DNA of 64,000 nucleotides, taken from Branchiostoma lanceolatum (lineage: Eukaryota; Chordata; Leptocardii; Amphioxiformes; Branchiostomatidae). The notes below the pieces were generated by a model. It ran no database searches, had not been told where the DNA came from, and saw only the letters and a program-made list of their open reading frames with translations. Location of the stretch: the NCBI RefSeq assembly GCF_035083965.1, contig NC_089724.1, forward strand, positions 13,820,910-13,884,909. The letters are read 5' to 3'. Position 1 is the stretch's first letter. The number at the start of each line of letters is the position of its first letter. Position numbers and translations under genes: made by a program. Shown here one piece after another: positions 1-15,330 of the stretch.

Positions 1-402
1 TGTCAAGTCAACGTTTTATGACACTGCTTCCAGGATGCAGGGAAACATCTTTTTCGCAAGATTCACATTTGAGTCAACAACAAAAAAAGTCAGTCCCATA
101 TTTCTCATATGGTATTTCAACAACATATAATTTCACATGGTGATAATGCCAAGATAACACTTTTCTCAAGTTTCGTGTAAGTCTCATAGATCTTAAATAA
201 GATCCTGATCTGCATATACATGTAGGTATTGGTCACATGCACTGGATATAATATCATGACACTTTAAAGTAGTAGACATACTGGAAAGTATTGTTGCAGT
301 ATAAAATAGTTTAAAGGCCTTGTCCAACTTGCAATTGCTGCTTTCTAATATATCCCCTTAAAAAAAGAAAATAAACCATGATCTTTATTTGATCTCTTTC
401 AG
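1..402. other. Intronic sequence upstream of first visible ABC exon
   Basis: AT-rich DNA with no coding exon that I can recognise. It ends in a pyrimidine-rich acceptor (AG at 401-402) that opens the first visible transporter exon, so it is read as an intron of that gene. Confidence 0.6.
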
Positions 403-4780
<4,378 letters not shown>

Positions 4781-4846
4781 TGAACTTTGTTTTTTTTTTA
4801 AACTTAAGGCCACACCTATTCAACCCATTGTTTTTCAGGAAATAGC

Positions 4847-4852
4847 ATTAAA
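4847..4852 (+). promoter_or_regulatory. Candidate polyadenylation signal ATTAAA of the ABC transporter
   Basis: ATTAAA lies 67 bases after the stop codon and 17 bases before an inverted-repeat transposon. Two AATAAA hexamers (5067 and 5206) lie inside that transposon and are alternatives. Confidence 0.4.
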
Positions 4853-4868
4853 TGTACCGGCCATTTAG

Positions 4869-5743
4869 GCCACGTTGATTTGATCATACGGATGACATCC
4901 GCGCATTCATCAATTTTTGTCCGTTTCCAACAAAAAAAAGGATTTCGGTCATACTACAGTATATTGTGAACTACCGAAATGTTCGCAGTGGTTTTAAGTT
5001 AGGTGGAAAACAGCACTGCCACGAAATTAAAACCAACAGGAAAACTACATTTTCCCCTCAGCGGGAAATAAAAACCACACGAAATCAAAATGCATTTACA
5101 GTACATCGTAAAAGGCAGCTGCAAAATGAGAAAATACATGTTGTACATTGCAAAAAAAAGCTAATTTAAAGGCAACCAAAGCAATATTAGGGCAAAAAAA
5201 ATGTAAATAAAAAAAATGTTGAAATCCTTATGGTAGTGACATGTACTAACGCTGTTAAGCACTTTTGCGTAACGATTTGAAAAACCGTGCAAAAACATGC
5301 CGTATGATGATCCCCTTAGTTTCACAAGCCTACAAAACCCAGCGATGACTTTCAGTGAGTTCTCACATCACTACGATGTCGTATTTTTGCATCATGAACG
5401 TTGCTTTACATTGTGATAGTGTTGTTTGAACTTATCATGTATAGAAATGACTAAATCCGTTGACTTCCAAAATCCGATTTTTGGGCCCTAGTTTGCTTGG
5501 GTTTCCTTTAATATGACAACAGATGCTAATGTCGTAGAATGTCAAGATCAATTCCAAAGTCAAAGAAGAAGTTTTGAAAGAACAAAAATGAAGAACCTAT
5601 GGTTTTGTTCAGCCTTCCTGACCATGTAGATTTCAAAGTGAAGGCAACCTTTCCTTTTTTTTTGCCAAACTTTTTTTATTTGCATGCTCGCATCAGTTTT
5701 GGGGTCCCGGACGATGTCATCCCTATAATCAAATCAACGTGGC
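4869..5743. mobile_element. Inverted-repeat DNA transposon, family T1, copy 1 (875 bp)
   Basis: The left end reads GCCACGTTGATTTGAT, then 'atacggatgacatcc'. The right end is the complement, '...gatgtcatccctataatcaaatcaacgtggc'. No transposase frame is visible inside, so it is non-autonomous. Subterminal blocks ('gcgcattcatcaatttttgt' on the left, 'ctcgcatcagttttggggt' on the right) recur at 40799, 48719 and 59015. I could not define a clear target duplication. It sits 89 bases after the transporter stop. Confidence 0.85.
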
Positions 5744-7569
5744 ATCCTCAGTGTTTCATAAAAAAAGGTTAAATATTTTGTGACACCTGAGAAAGTTGTT
5801 GGAATGCATATAGATATCCAAAATATACATAAAATGTAGTAGTTTGAAATTGCTTGTAATGTTCAGCCATGTACGACTTTTGTTCAGGCTTGTATTACGG
5901 CAGCTGCTATATATGAGTCTAGACAGCTAGCTAGTGTATACGTCATGTACATCATTGATCATACCACTTTGCCAATTGCCAACCTTTTCAATTTTTGAAA
6001 AATTCCCAATTTCAGGAGACAAATTAGTGCCGACTGGCCACTTGGGCCACTTTGCGAATGTCTCGCGAAATTTAGCGCAGCGCAGTGATACCCGCTTTAG
6101 CTGCCTACATGTATAACAGCCTTTGGGAATATCATAGGACAAAAGCTTTAGGCATATGATGCTAATGAATGCTAACAATAAAATACAACAAATAATGTAA
6201 GGAACTGGCAACCAATAGAATCTGTCATGACAATACTATATTTATTACTTCATTAAGTCGTCTACAATATTGCTACATATACACATATGTCCACTCACCA
6301 GAATACACCTCTAGTAGTAAGAATAACTCAACACCCAACATGTTCTTAACACAAAACTTATTCAAAAGGAGACAACTAGCAGCACTTAACTTCCTGTTGG
6401 AATGCATTATCAATCTATCACATGCACAAGCCATAATAGGTACACAAAACACCACACCATAATTTCCTATCACTTATATTTTATCCATATAAGATGACAA
6501 AAACAAAGCCATAACAACGAAATATGGATACTGTTCATAACAGCTTCATTTTTTCACATAACCCTTGCAGCATCTGGAATAATGAATGTATAAAGAAATG
6601 AGTGAAATAAACTAAGAGTAAATAAAAGATGATAATCAAAATGTGACTTTCCCCTGAATGTACAATGTACCACTGTCAAGGTTCACACAAATTTGAGAGT
6701 GCGTTCTTGGGTACAAAATGCATGGACCAAACATTGTGGCATGTTTCCTAGCAGGATTCCAGCACCTAAGGACTGTCAGCCAATATTTTCCTTGTGAAGT
6801 CATAGACCCACCTTGCTGGCTCAATGTTTGTTTTGGTCCCACTCTCCCCATTTTGTCTTGGACTGGATATTTCCTTCCAACTATGCTTATTGCCACTTTT
6901 CCATTTGCAGCAACTTAGCACAAGCATTGCAACAGAGTTCTATCATGACTGACAATTCAAATAGCATGTAGCACTTTTGTTCCGTTTTGGGAAGGGGGGA
7001 TGGTGAAATCTAAGTTGCAATCACTGCTGCCTACTATTGATCAATATATTATCATATGGCCTCATGGCAAACTACAATCAGCCTCTGACGTAGCCTGCAG
7101 CTATAAAATACATTACTATACAGCTATGCTACAAAAATTCTAAATTCCATGGCAAAAATTGCTATAACAAGTTTTGTATACAAATCCTTCCACCACAAAC
7201 ATGATATTCACAAACTATGTACACTTTCTACAAAGCTACGACAAGATGCAAATTCAATTGACTTAAAACTGATAGTTTTATTACAATTAAGGCACATCCT
7301 CCTTATTTCAAGTTTTAAATATTCGGAACCTTCATATTAAGCCCAGACCTTGGTTTTAGCACCCTATCTCCGTTAGTAATCAATATAGATGCTTTAAATC
7401 TCCATGTTAACAATTCATCAGCAGGTGGTACTATTTAATTGGCAAAGTAAACCAAGAGACTTCATTAAAAAAATGAATTTGTTGTCACACTGGACAGCAG
7501 AATTATGGCACTGTCTGTCCTATTCCTGACCATATCAGAGCAGTTGTAAATTGTATCTGCCACCCATCT
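5744..7569. other. Intergenic / probable 3'UTR of ZNF-A
   Basis: AT-rich with no convincing coding frame. On the minus strand, AATAAA hexamers lie at 7277-7282 (about 290 bases past the ZNF-A stop) and 6241-6246, so the left part is probably intergenic and the right part is ZNF-A 3'UTR. The transporter and ZNF-A are convergent here. Confidence 0.5.
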
Positions 7570-10500
7570 CTACAGCCTGTGCCTTTTCATGTGAGCCAGC
7601 CAACTTTCTTGGTCGGTGAATGGCCGTTCACAGTACATGCAGACAAATGTCAAAACCGTCACTTGCTGCCCCTCCTCCGGCTCTTCCTTACTGCACGATG
7701 GCGTCATATATCGTATAAAAGGACTCTCAGATCCACTGGGGCTGCTGAAATCACCCAGGTTACGAGACACACTGCTGCTAGTGGGAGACAATTTTGAAGC
7801 CGCGTGCTTGATTGGGGATTGGCCTATAACTCCTAGCCTTGCTCTTGTTCTTGGACCTTTAGGTACCCCTTCTTCACTGGGGCTACTAGCAGCCTCCTTC
7901 TCCCCTTGCGCTGTCCGACCCACCCTCTTCCCACCAGCTGTGGAATGGCCATTGCCGTCACTAGCCACCTTCACCTTTTTGTGTAGGTTCATGTGGAATT
8001 TGACCTTGTCCTTTGTCCTTGTGGAATAGGAGCAGTGCGCACACTTGTAAGAGTACATGACAAAGTGATGTTCAAGGTGGGCAACAGCCTGGTCAGCCCA
8101 CCTGGACCGAAAGGGGCAGTGGGGACAAATATAATGCTTCTTGCCATCAATCAAAATCCTCTCAACTCCCTGTTCATATAACTTGTGTTGTAGATTTCCT
8201 ATCCTTCCCCTCCTCGTGGGCTTGTGTTTTACTTCAAGGCTGCTTTGCTGCTTTTCTTGAGCTGGAGGCTTGCCATGCCACTCTGCGTGGAAGGACAATT
8301 GCTGTAGGCGGCTGCAGGAAAAAGTGCAGTCTGGGCATTTCAACGGGAGGTCAGCAGAGTGATAGCGCTGATGTGACCTGACGTAACTTGCTGTCTTCGC
8401 AAGGTAGGGACACTGGTTGCACTTGTACTGCCAACGGTCTCTGGCACTGCCAACTTTCTCCACAGTAAGAATGTTCCCAGCTGTATCCACTTTTTGACCC
8501 TTGGTCCTACCTTGGGCATGCTCCTCATGGACCCTCAAGTGCACCTCGATTGAGGCACTGGTGGAGTAAGAACAAAGGGGACACTTGTTTGGATGGTCTG
8601 CTCCATGATTGCTTGCATGTGAAGAACTTCTTTGAAGCTTATCAGTCGCGTAAGGGCAGTACTCACACTGATACTTGCGTTTCTTAATCATACTCTCTCT
8701 CTGCATTTCGTCGTCCTGAGCATAATGTGCTACCGGATTATTTGATGTTTGTGTGGCATTTTTAATCACTGGCCTGGATTCCTTATCTTGATGTCTCTCA
8801 TGAACTCCTTTGTGACTTTGAACCGATCTTTCGGAGTCAGCACTGTAGGTGCACTCTGGACATGAGTAAGAAAACTGTCTGAGGTGGTGAGAAACATGGT
8901 CCCTTACATCCATCAGACTATTAAACTTTGAAGGACAAGCATTACAGGAGTACTTTTGTCCACTGTCTGATCTTGGCTCTATTCTATAGGCTGCAAGTGG
9001 TGACTGGACAACTTCCATTGACTTGTACACGTCCTGAACACTACTATCTGAGACCTCTTGACTTTGCAGATGAACTCTTCTGTGCGGTCCAAGTGTTGTC
9101 ATCCTGTCTGTGGAATAGGAACACAGGTTACACTTGTACTTTCCTGTTTTTCTGTGAAACACCATGTGGACATCCATCTTTCTCCTGCTGTCAGTTTTGT
9201 AGGGACACTTGGTACATTTATGAGATTTCTGGGGTGACAGTCTCTTGCTCTTATTCTTCATATTACAGCTGGGTGTATCTTTGACTGGCATCATTTTCTT
9301 TCCAAGTGGCTTATGATACCCTTGTAAGTGAACCCTTCTGTGCACTCCCAAAGCCGATTGGTGGTGTGAAGAGTAGGTACAAAGATCACAGTTGTACTTT
9401 CCCTTTGTCCTGTGATGCATCAGGTGGAATTCCACTTTCTTTCTGCTATCAGTACGGAAGGGACACTTGGGGCACTTGTGATTATAGTACCGTAGGCCTG
9501 ATGGTGTCATGTGTGGAAACCTTCGTAGCATTTGCTTCTGTTTATCTTTTGATGTTGATTTGTCTGTAGCTGATCGTTCTGTTTTCAAAGCACTCCCGTC
9601 TTTGTGAACCCTTTTATGTACTTCAACTGCTTTCTTCGTAGAAGACGAAAATGTGCAATGATCACAGGGATACTCCAGGTCAGCATTGTGGCCCATTCTG
9701 TGTTTTTCCAGTTCGTGGTACCAGTCAGTCTTGAATGGACATTGCTCACAGTTGAATATGTACAAGTATTCCTCCATCTTTCGACGGAAAATACTGGCTT
9801 CCATACCACTTGTACTTGGTGTCTGTACATCATTGCAGGGCAGAGGAGATGCTACCAACTCACCAACATCTCCTGGTACATTGCTGCCACTGTGAGCTTG
9901 CATATGAAGCTGCATCGATTTGAAGCTGTGTGTCGAAAAAGCACATTCTGTGCATTGTTTGGCTTCACGGTTGGCGCTCTTATATCGGTGCACTCTGCGG
10001 TGTACCTCAATTGCTCCCTTTGAAGCAGCAGAAAAGGAGCACTCGTCACAGGAGAAATCTGCTTCATTGTTGTGGCCATTCTTGTGCTTCTCTAGGTCAT
10101 GAAACCAGTCTGTTTTAAAAGGGCAATCTTCACAATGAAAGATGTACTTGTATTCATCAACCTTGGGCCTGGATATCAGACTGGTCTGTCTTCCTTTGTC
10201 TTCATCTTCTTTCTGAACAGCAATGTCAGTGCTGAGGCCAGCTGGCCTTGACACTACGGATTCATTTTCACCCTTCTCTGCATCTTCCATGACGGCATCT
10301 GCATTACCCTTTCCATCATCGTGGTCTTTTTTGTAATCTCCATGATGCAGTTCACTTGTCTTGAAGTCAGAGGCAAAAGTACTGCCATAGCCGATGTGCT
10401 TTGACTCACTCCCATGGGAAGTCTTGTGCCCTTCCAATTCGCAGAGCAAATTGGTCTTAAATGGGCATTCATCACAAGTGTACATCATACAGGGCTCTTC

Positions 10501-13500
10501 CACTTTGCTTTCACCTTCTTCTGTTTTCATTTCCTGGTTCGTAACATCACCAGGATTCCCACTGTTGCTGGTATCATTACAGCTACTAGCCACTGTGGCC
10601 TCTGACATTGCCTTCTCGTCTGTATGTGACATTTCACGCAGCCTTTTATGCCAACGCCATATGACGTGACACTTCTCATGACGCTCTAAGACGGACACTT
10701 GATCCGCCGTATATGGACATTCTTTGCAGCGGAAAAGCAACTGCTGCTTTTCTGCAACGTTGGTGTTGGACTCTGTCTTGTTGCACCCACCTGTGGATGC
10801 TGTAACCTGGGCAGTTCCTACTGTCCCTTTCTGGGGACCACTGTAGTGTATCACCTGATGATTTATCAGAGCAATCTTGTGTGATGTGGAGAATGAGCAG
10901 AGATCACATGAGTATTTCTGACTGATTTCGTGATGTTTCACATGTTTCACCAGCCATCCAATTCTGTCACATTTGAAGGGGCATTTGGTACACCTGTACA
11001 TTTTTCTGCCTTTTGTGGGTGTAGTATGTGGACTGTCCTGGGCATCTACTATCACACGTGTGGTTTTGTCACTAGCATCTCTCTCTTCCAGTTGGTTTTC
11101 CTGTTCTTTTTTATCTGAACAGGATTCAATTTCCATTGTAGTATTGGCATCTTCTATCACACTTGCAATTTTGTAACTTGCATCTATATCTTCTTGTCTT
11201 TTTGGCTGTTCTTTTTTATCTGAACAGGTTTCAACTTCCATTGCAGTATTGTCATCTGCTGTCACACTTCCAATTTTGTTACTAGCATTTATATCTTCTA
11301 GTCTGTTTGCCTGTTCTTTATTTGTACAGGATTTAATGTTCATTCCAGTATTGGCATCAGCTATCACGGGTGTGATATTGTCAACAGCATCTCTTTCTTC
11401 TAGTGTGTTTGCCTGTTCTTCTTTATCTGTACAAGACTCAATTTCCATTGCAGTATTGTTGTCTTTTTCCATTGCAGCAGTGGCATCTGCTATCACATGT
11501 TCAATCTTGTCACTGGCATCCCTCTCTTCCAGTTTGTTTCTCTGGTCTTCTTTATGTGTACAGGATTCAATTTCCATTGCAGTATTGTCACCTTTTTCCA
11601 TTGCAGTATTGTCACCTTTTTCCATTTCAGTATTGTCACCTATTTCCATTGTAGTTTTGTCACTTCTATCCATTGCAGTATTGGCATCTATTATCACACA
11701 TGCAATTTTTTCACTAGCACCTCTCTCTTCTAGTTTGTTTGCTTGTTCTTCTTTATCTGTACGTGTACGGGATTCAATTTCCATTGCAGTGTTTGCCACC
11801 CCTTTCTTATGAACTGCCATGTGGGCTTTGACTGACAGCCAAGAATTGCAAGAGAATGAGCACTTAATGCAGCTGTACTTTTTGGTCTTAGCCCTCTGCT
11901 GAGGACTGATGGAATTTCCCTCCCTGGAGCTCTGGTTTGCAAAACTGTAACCTGAGGTTTCAGACAACACTTCCAACTTCCTCTGTAAGTACTTGTCACC
12001 CTTTTCCTTGTCTTGCCCTTGCAACATTTTGTTTGTTTGACTCTCACTACTGGTTGCTTCCTGTGTATCATTAACACGTCCGTCTTTTAGTTCACTGCTC
12101 AGATCATTAGAGGTGGTAATGCATTTCCCAATCATGGCAATGTTTTCCCTTTCTGTGTGTCTTCTAGAAACCTTGCCCTTTCTTGTATGCTTTTTACAAT
12201 GCATTTCAAAGCTTGCCAGGACTAAGGTGGCAAAACTGCAGCTGCTGCACCTGTAAACCCTCCTATTTTTCCTTAACCTCCTCCTCAGCTGACGCGACAT
12301 AACCTGTACCTCAGATTTGTCTTTCTTTCTTGACTTTTGATCCCAGTCCTTTTCGTGCATTCTTTTATGACTGCGGAGTCCAATTTCTGATGGACACGAG
12401 TATGTGCAAACATCACACTGAAACTTTGCAGAGACCACATGGCGAGCTCCGTGCGCCTTAATACTGGGGTGTATCTTGTCTGTTTTGTAAGGACAGACAG
12501 GGCACTGCCAAAATGTTCTTGTCCTTACTAACCCCCGTGTTGGATGAACTACTATTGCTTTCCAACCAGCAATGATATGATCTTCTCCATGGTTTCTGGG
12601 TGATTTGATCTTTCCATGGTCACTAAGTTTTGCCTCTGCATTATCTGTACATTCAGTTGCTAGATCTTTATGCTGCAGTGGGCGGGGAGAATCAGCTTTC
12701 ACCACAGTGCTGCCTTCCTTACTCAGTATCACCGGTGTGTTCGGTGCATCAGGAGGATTTGGCAAGTCACATTCTGTGGGTTCAATTTTGTCAGGACGGA
12801 CTTCAGCTTGGCAGCTTTCTTTCAAAGTTTCACATTGAGAACTGTTTGTGAGTTGAGGCACCGATTGAGCAACTAAAGATCTAGATGTATCTTCATTTTT
12901 CCCCGCTTCACATTCCATTTCGTCGCCTCCATTACCGTCTCCTTTCTTGCCGTTAGGGACAGCGTGAGCCTGTTCACACCTGACACAGTGATCTTCTATG
13001 TCCTTCACTGAAAATGCAGTGAAGGAGCAGATATGGCAGGTGAAACTATGCCTCCACCTATGGTCTAACAATTGTTCTGACTGTAAGTCTTCTTCACACT
13101 GATCACAGGAAAGAGCTTTGTCGGGTTCATTGGGACATGCCTGGGACAATACCACATCTTCTTTCATCAAATTTTCCTCACTGTTAGCCATGTTAGTTAC
13201 CAATATATCTTCTCCAATATCGTCCCTTATTTCGGGCATGATTTGTTCCAAGGTTAGGGCACCTGTAGCCTTTACTGCGTTGGCAGTTGAATGATCTGGG
13301 TGTTCCATGTGCATGTTGCAGGACCCTGCCTCCTCCATGTCTTTGTCTGCTGTTAAGCCTTCACTCTTCCTTCCAGGCTCCACAAAGATCAGTTCAGAGT
13401 CACTGTCTTTTTCTTTACATGCAGTATGATCTTGAGCACTTTCTGACTCAGGGTTTCTTTCCCTTTCATGCGGAATCTTGGGTGCATGGCCTACTGTACA

Positions 13501-14580
13501 TTCCTCGTTGTGACTTTGTACGATATTTGTATCCAAACTTACAATTTGCTGTTGTTCCTCTAGCTGAGCACAATATGACCCTTCATCAAAAACATTTTGG
13601 ATTTCTGAGACTTCTGTAGTCCCTACCCTGATGACTGCATTGGTCTCTTTTTTTAATAGACCACTTTGGCGCCCTCTATGAGTTTGCCTTTGCTGTTTCC
13701 GATCAGTGATTAACATCTGCAAGGAAATTGGTGAAAACAAGACTGATTGATGAGAGGAAGTTGCTGTTAGTTTATGTGGTGTTTGTACCTGACCTTCAAG
13801 TGAACTTATTGCTACCTCTAGATTCTTCTCTTCTTTCTTTTCATCTTGCAACCTCTGTTTGTTAGTTGTCATTTCTGACAGAAGTTTTCCTCCCACTTCA
13901 GCATCCAGTAAATGCAGGTCAGGACTGCCTTCCTTCTGTGCTTCTGTATCTCTTTGAGGTGGATTTCTGGAGGAGTTCTTTGTAAATGACGTGGTTTGTG
14001 GAAGGCCTACTTGGGGGATGAAGTTTGAGTTACACCAAGGAGGTTTAATAGATTCTTTTAAACCTCCTTGGTTACACTCAACTATGGTTGTTTGGTTATG
14101 AGTGTCATTGGACAATACAGTAATAGTTTGGCTACTAAGTGCTTCTTCTGTAACAAGACCAACATGTGATGAACATTCAGTTATGTCACAAGTTGATGAC
14201 TCAACTTCTGTGCTACCAATTACATTAACAGAATCACACTCTGTCCCACAATTTGTTTGAGTATCTCCTACAACTATAGGTGTGTCCTTAGATTCTGCAA
14301 GTCCTGATTCAGTACAATTTATAACCCCTGACTCATCTGCAATCACAGGCACTTGTATTACCATCTTATTGGACTGAACATCCTGTAATACATATACAAG
14401 TGTATCTTGCCGGGATTTGATATCCTGTACATTAGAAGTACATGATGTACTTGCTCCATTGTTGTCAGTCTCACACTCCGCACCATTCTTGTCACCACTC
14501 CTGCCACAGCATTCAGATCCACTGTCGGGCGCTTGTGTTGCAGCACTGTCTACTGAGCTCATTTCATCCTGGACGAACAT
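7570..14580 (-). CDS. ZNF-A: giant C2H2 zinc-finger protein, about 28 fingers
   Basis: One uninterrupted frame of 2,336 codons, stop at 7570-7572. Residues about 1-480 are low-complexity, Ser/Thr/Glu-rich and lack a KRAB, SCAN or BTB box. Two weak fingers start near 488. From about residue 688 onward roughly 26 fingers follow, many in pairs of the form CPFKTD...H...H then CSYS...HRRVH with short KYxCDxC linkers; the last, FVCMYCERPFTDQESWLAHM, ends the protein. An acidic repeat block occupies residues about 928-1180. Paired short-linker fingers suggest a nuclear DNA-binding regulator, as in REST or ZNF407-like proteins; target and true orthologue are unknown. An acceptor-like CAG sits just before codon 5 (14570-14569), so the coding exon may begin inside this ORF with translation starting at Met7 (14562) and 5'UTR exons upstream. 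Confidence 0.93.
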   Translation of the reverse strand: MFVQDEMSSVDSAATQAPDSGSECCGRSGDKNGAECETDNNGASTSCTSNVQDIKSRQDTLVYVLQDVQSNKMVIQVPVIADESGVINCTESGLAESKDTPIVVGDTQTNCGTECDSVNVIGSTEVESSTCDITECSSHVGLVTEEALSSQTITVLSNDTHNQTTIVECNQGGLKESIKPPWCNSNFIPQVGLPQTTSFTKNSSRNPPQRDTEAQKEGSPDLHLLDAEVGGKLLSEMTTNKQRLQDEKKEEKNLEVAISSLEGQVQTPHKLTATSSHQSVLFSPISLQMLITDRKQQRQTHRGRQSGLLKKETNAVIRVGTTEVSEIQNVFDEGSYCAQLEEQQQIVSLDTNIVQSHNEECTVGHAPKIPHERERNPESESAQDHTACKEKDSDSELIFVEPGRKSEGLTADKDMEEAGSCNMHMEHPDHSTANAVKATGALTLEQIMPEIRDDIGEDILVTNMANSEENLMKEDVVLSQACPNEPDKALSCDQCEEDLQSEQLLDHRWRHSFTCHICSFTAFSVKDIEDHCVRCEQAHAVPNGKKGDGNGGDEMECEAGKNEDTSRSLVAQSVPQLTNSSQCETLKESCQAEVRPDKIEPTECDLPNPPDAPNTPVILSKEGSTVVKADSPRPLQHKDLATECTDNAEAKLSDHGKIKSPRNHGEDHIIAGWKAIVVHPTRGLVRTRTFWQCPVCPYKTDKIHPSIKAHGARHVVSAKFQCDVCTYSCPSEIGLRSHKRMHEKDWDQKSRKKDKSEVQVMSRQLRRRLRKNRRVYRCSSCSFATLVLASFEMHCKKHTRKGKVSRRHTERENIAMIGKCITTSNDLSSELKDGRVNDTQEATSSESQTNKMLQGQDKEKGDKYLQRKLEVLSETSGYSFANQSSREGNSISPQQRAKTKKYSCIKCSFSCNSWLSVKAHMAVHKKGVANTAMEIESRTRTDKEEQANKLEERGASEKIACVIIDANTAMDRSDKTTMEIGDNTEMEKGDNTAMEKGDNTAMEIESCTHKEDQRNKLEERDASDKIEHVIADATAAMEKDNNTAMEIESCTDKEEQANTLEERDAVDNITPVIADANTGMNIKSCTNKEQANRLEDINASNKIGSVTADDNTAMEVETCSDKKEQPKRQEDIDASYKIASVIEDANTTMEIESCSDKKEQENQLEERDASDKTTRVIVDAQDSPHTTPTKGRKMYRCTKCPFKCDRIGWLVKHVKHHEISQKYSCDLCSFSTSHKIALINHQVIHYSGPQKGTVGTAQVTASTGGCNKTESNTNVAEKQQLLFRCKECPYTADQVSVLERHEKCHVIWRWHKRLREMSHTDEKAMSEATVASSCNDTSNSGNPGDVTNQEMKTEEGESKVEEPCMMYTCDECPFKTNLLCELEGHKTSHGSESKHIGYGSTFASDFKTSELHHGDYKKDHDDGKGNADAVMEDAEKGENESVVSRPAGLSTDIAVQKEDEDKGRQTSLISRPKVDEYKYIFHCEDCPFKTDWFHDLEKHKNGHNNEADFSCDECSFSAASKGAIEVHRRVHRYKSANREAKQCTECAFSTHSFKSMQLHMQAHSGSNVPGDVGELVASPLPCNDVQTPSTSGMEASIFRRKMEEYLYIFNCEQCPFKTDWYHELEKHRMGHNADLEYPCDHCTFSSSTKKAVEVHKRVHKDGSALKTERSATDKSTSKDKQKQMLRRFPHMTPSGLRYYNHKCPKCPFRTDSRKKVEFHLMHHRTKGKYNCDLCTYSSHHQSALGVHRRVHLQGYHKPLGKKMMPVKDTPSCNMKNKSKRLSPQKSHKCTKCPYKTDSRRKMDVHMVFHRKTGKYKCNLCSYSTDRMTTLGPHRRVHLQSQEVSDSSVQDVYKSMEVVQSPLAAYRIEPRSDSGQKYSCNACPSKFNSLMDVRDHVSHHLRQFSYSCPECTYSADSERSVQSHKGVHERHQDKESRPVIKNATQTSNNPVAHYAQDDEMQRESMIKKRKYQCEYCPYATDKLQRSSSHASNHGADHPNKCPLCSYSTSASIEVHLRVHEEHAQGRTKGQKVDTAGNILTVEKVGSARDRWQYKCNQCPYLAKTASYVRSHQRYHSADLPLKCPDCTFSCSRLQQLSFHAEWHGKPPAQEKQQSSLEVKHKPTRRGRIGNLQHKLYEQGVERILIDGKKHYICPHCPFRSRWADQAVAHLEHHFVMYSYKCAHCSYSTRTKDKVKFHMNLHKKVKVASDGNGHSTAGGKRVGRTAQGEKEAASSPSEEGVPKGPRTRARLGVIGQSPIKHAASKLSPTSSSVSRNLGDFSSPSGSESPFIRYMTPSCSKEEPEEGQQVTVLTFVCMYCERPFTDQESWLAHMKRHRL
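11030..11797 (-). repeat. Imperfect coding repeats in ZNF-A
   Basis: The protein repeats units built from NTAMEIESCTDKEEQ, NKLEERDASDKI and VIADA about six times, plus shorter NTAMEKGD triplets. Unit length varies and copies differ, so this is an older or less homogenised array than the one in ZNF-B. It lies between finger 6 and finger 7 and is strongly acidic. Confidence 0.85.
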
Positions 14581-15330
14581 GAAGAAATGTGCATGACGCA
14601 GGTTACATAGTTGTTAATAGTCAACATACATGTATCAAAGATACGTACTACAAAGAGAATTACTCTCTTTGACGGCAACTGACGCCGTGACATGTGAGGG
14701 GCTTGAGCCCTGAGGTACAGTTTCTGCAAAGTCTCTAGTCTGACCTTTCAGGCCTACATGATGTAACTTGAGATTTGAAATCTACATCTAAATGGTTCTC
14801 GTGAAATAACCATGTAGTTTGGCAAAAGCTGTGGTATAAGGGTATAATTGGGGGTGTTGCATATTCTTCAACTGAACGTTATAATGTTAGAATAAGGGAT
14901 TATGAGCGATTCATCAAGATCACAATGGAATTACTAAGGCTCGATTTACACAAGGAAAATCGTTGGACGTACAACAACCGTGCACGACAGCGGTCGTAAG
15001 TCTTTTTACACACACCAAGAAGAAGATTCCTTGGACTCATGTATGTACGGTCATGACCCATCGTAGACTTTGACACCACATAACCTTCAAAATGGCGGGA
15101 GAGGCTTTGTGTGTTTTCATGAGACAAATGACGCTGCTCTTCGTACATGTACTTGTGTCAGAAGGCATGTAGAAGTTTTCAAGAAGATTCAACAGGCAGC
15201 CTTTATTGCAGCCACAATACTGTTGTCGAAGCTCAATCAGTCAGTTTAACTGTGAGAATATGAGGAGTAACACACTAGTTTGATAGGGTCATTTGATCCA
15301 GTTTTCGATGACCAGGACTAGTATACGAAA
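14581..15330. other. Probable 5' leader and promoter region of ZNF-A
   Basis: No coding frame stands out. The segment 'tcaaaatggcgggagagg' near 15087 contains an ATGGCGG core seen in YY1/E2F-type housekeeping promoters and is a possible ZNF-A start region. No TATA box was recognised. Confidence 0.3.

Noticed and set aside
11249..11812. Plus-strand 187-codon hydrophobic frame resembling a membrane protein
   Set aside because: Antisense shadow of the acidic repeat block of ZNF-A.
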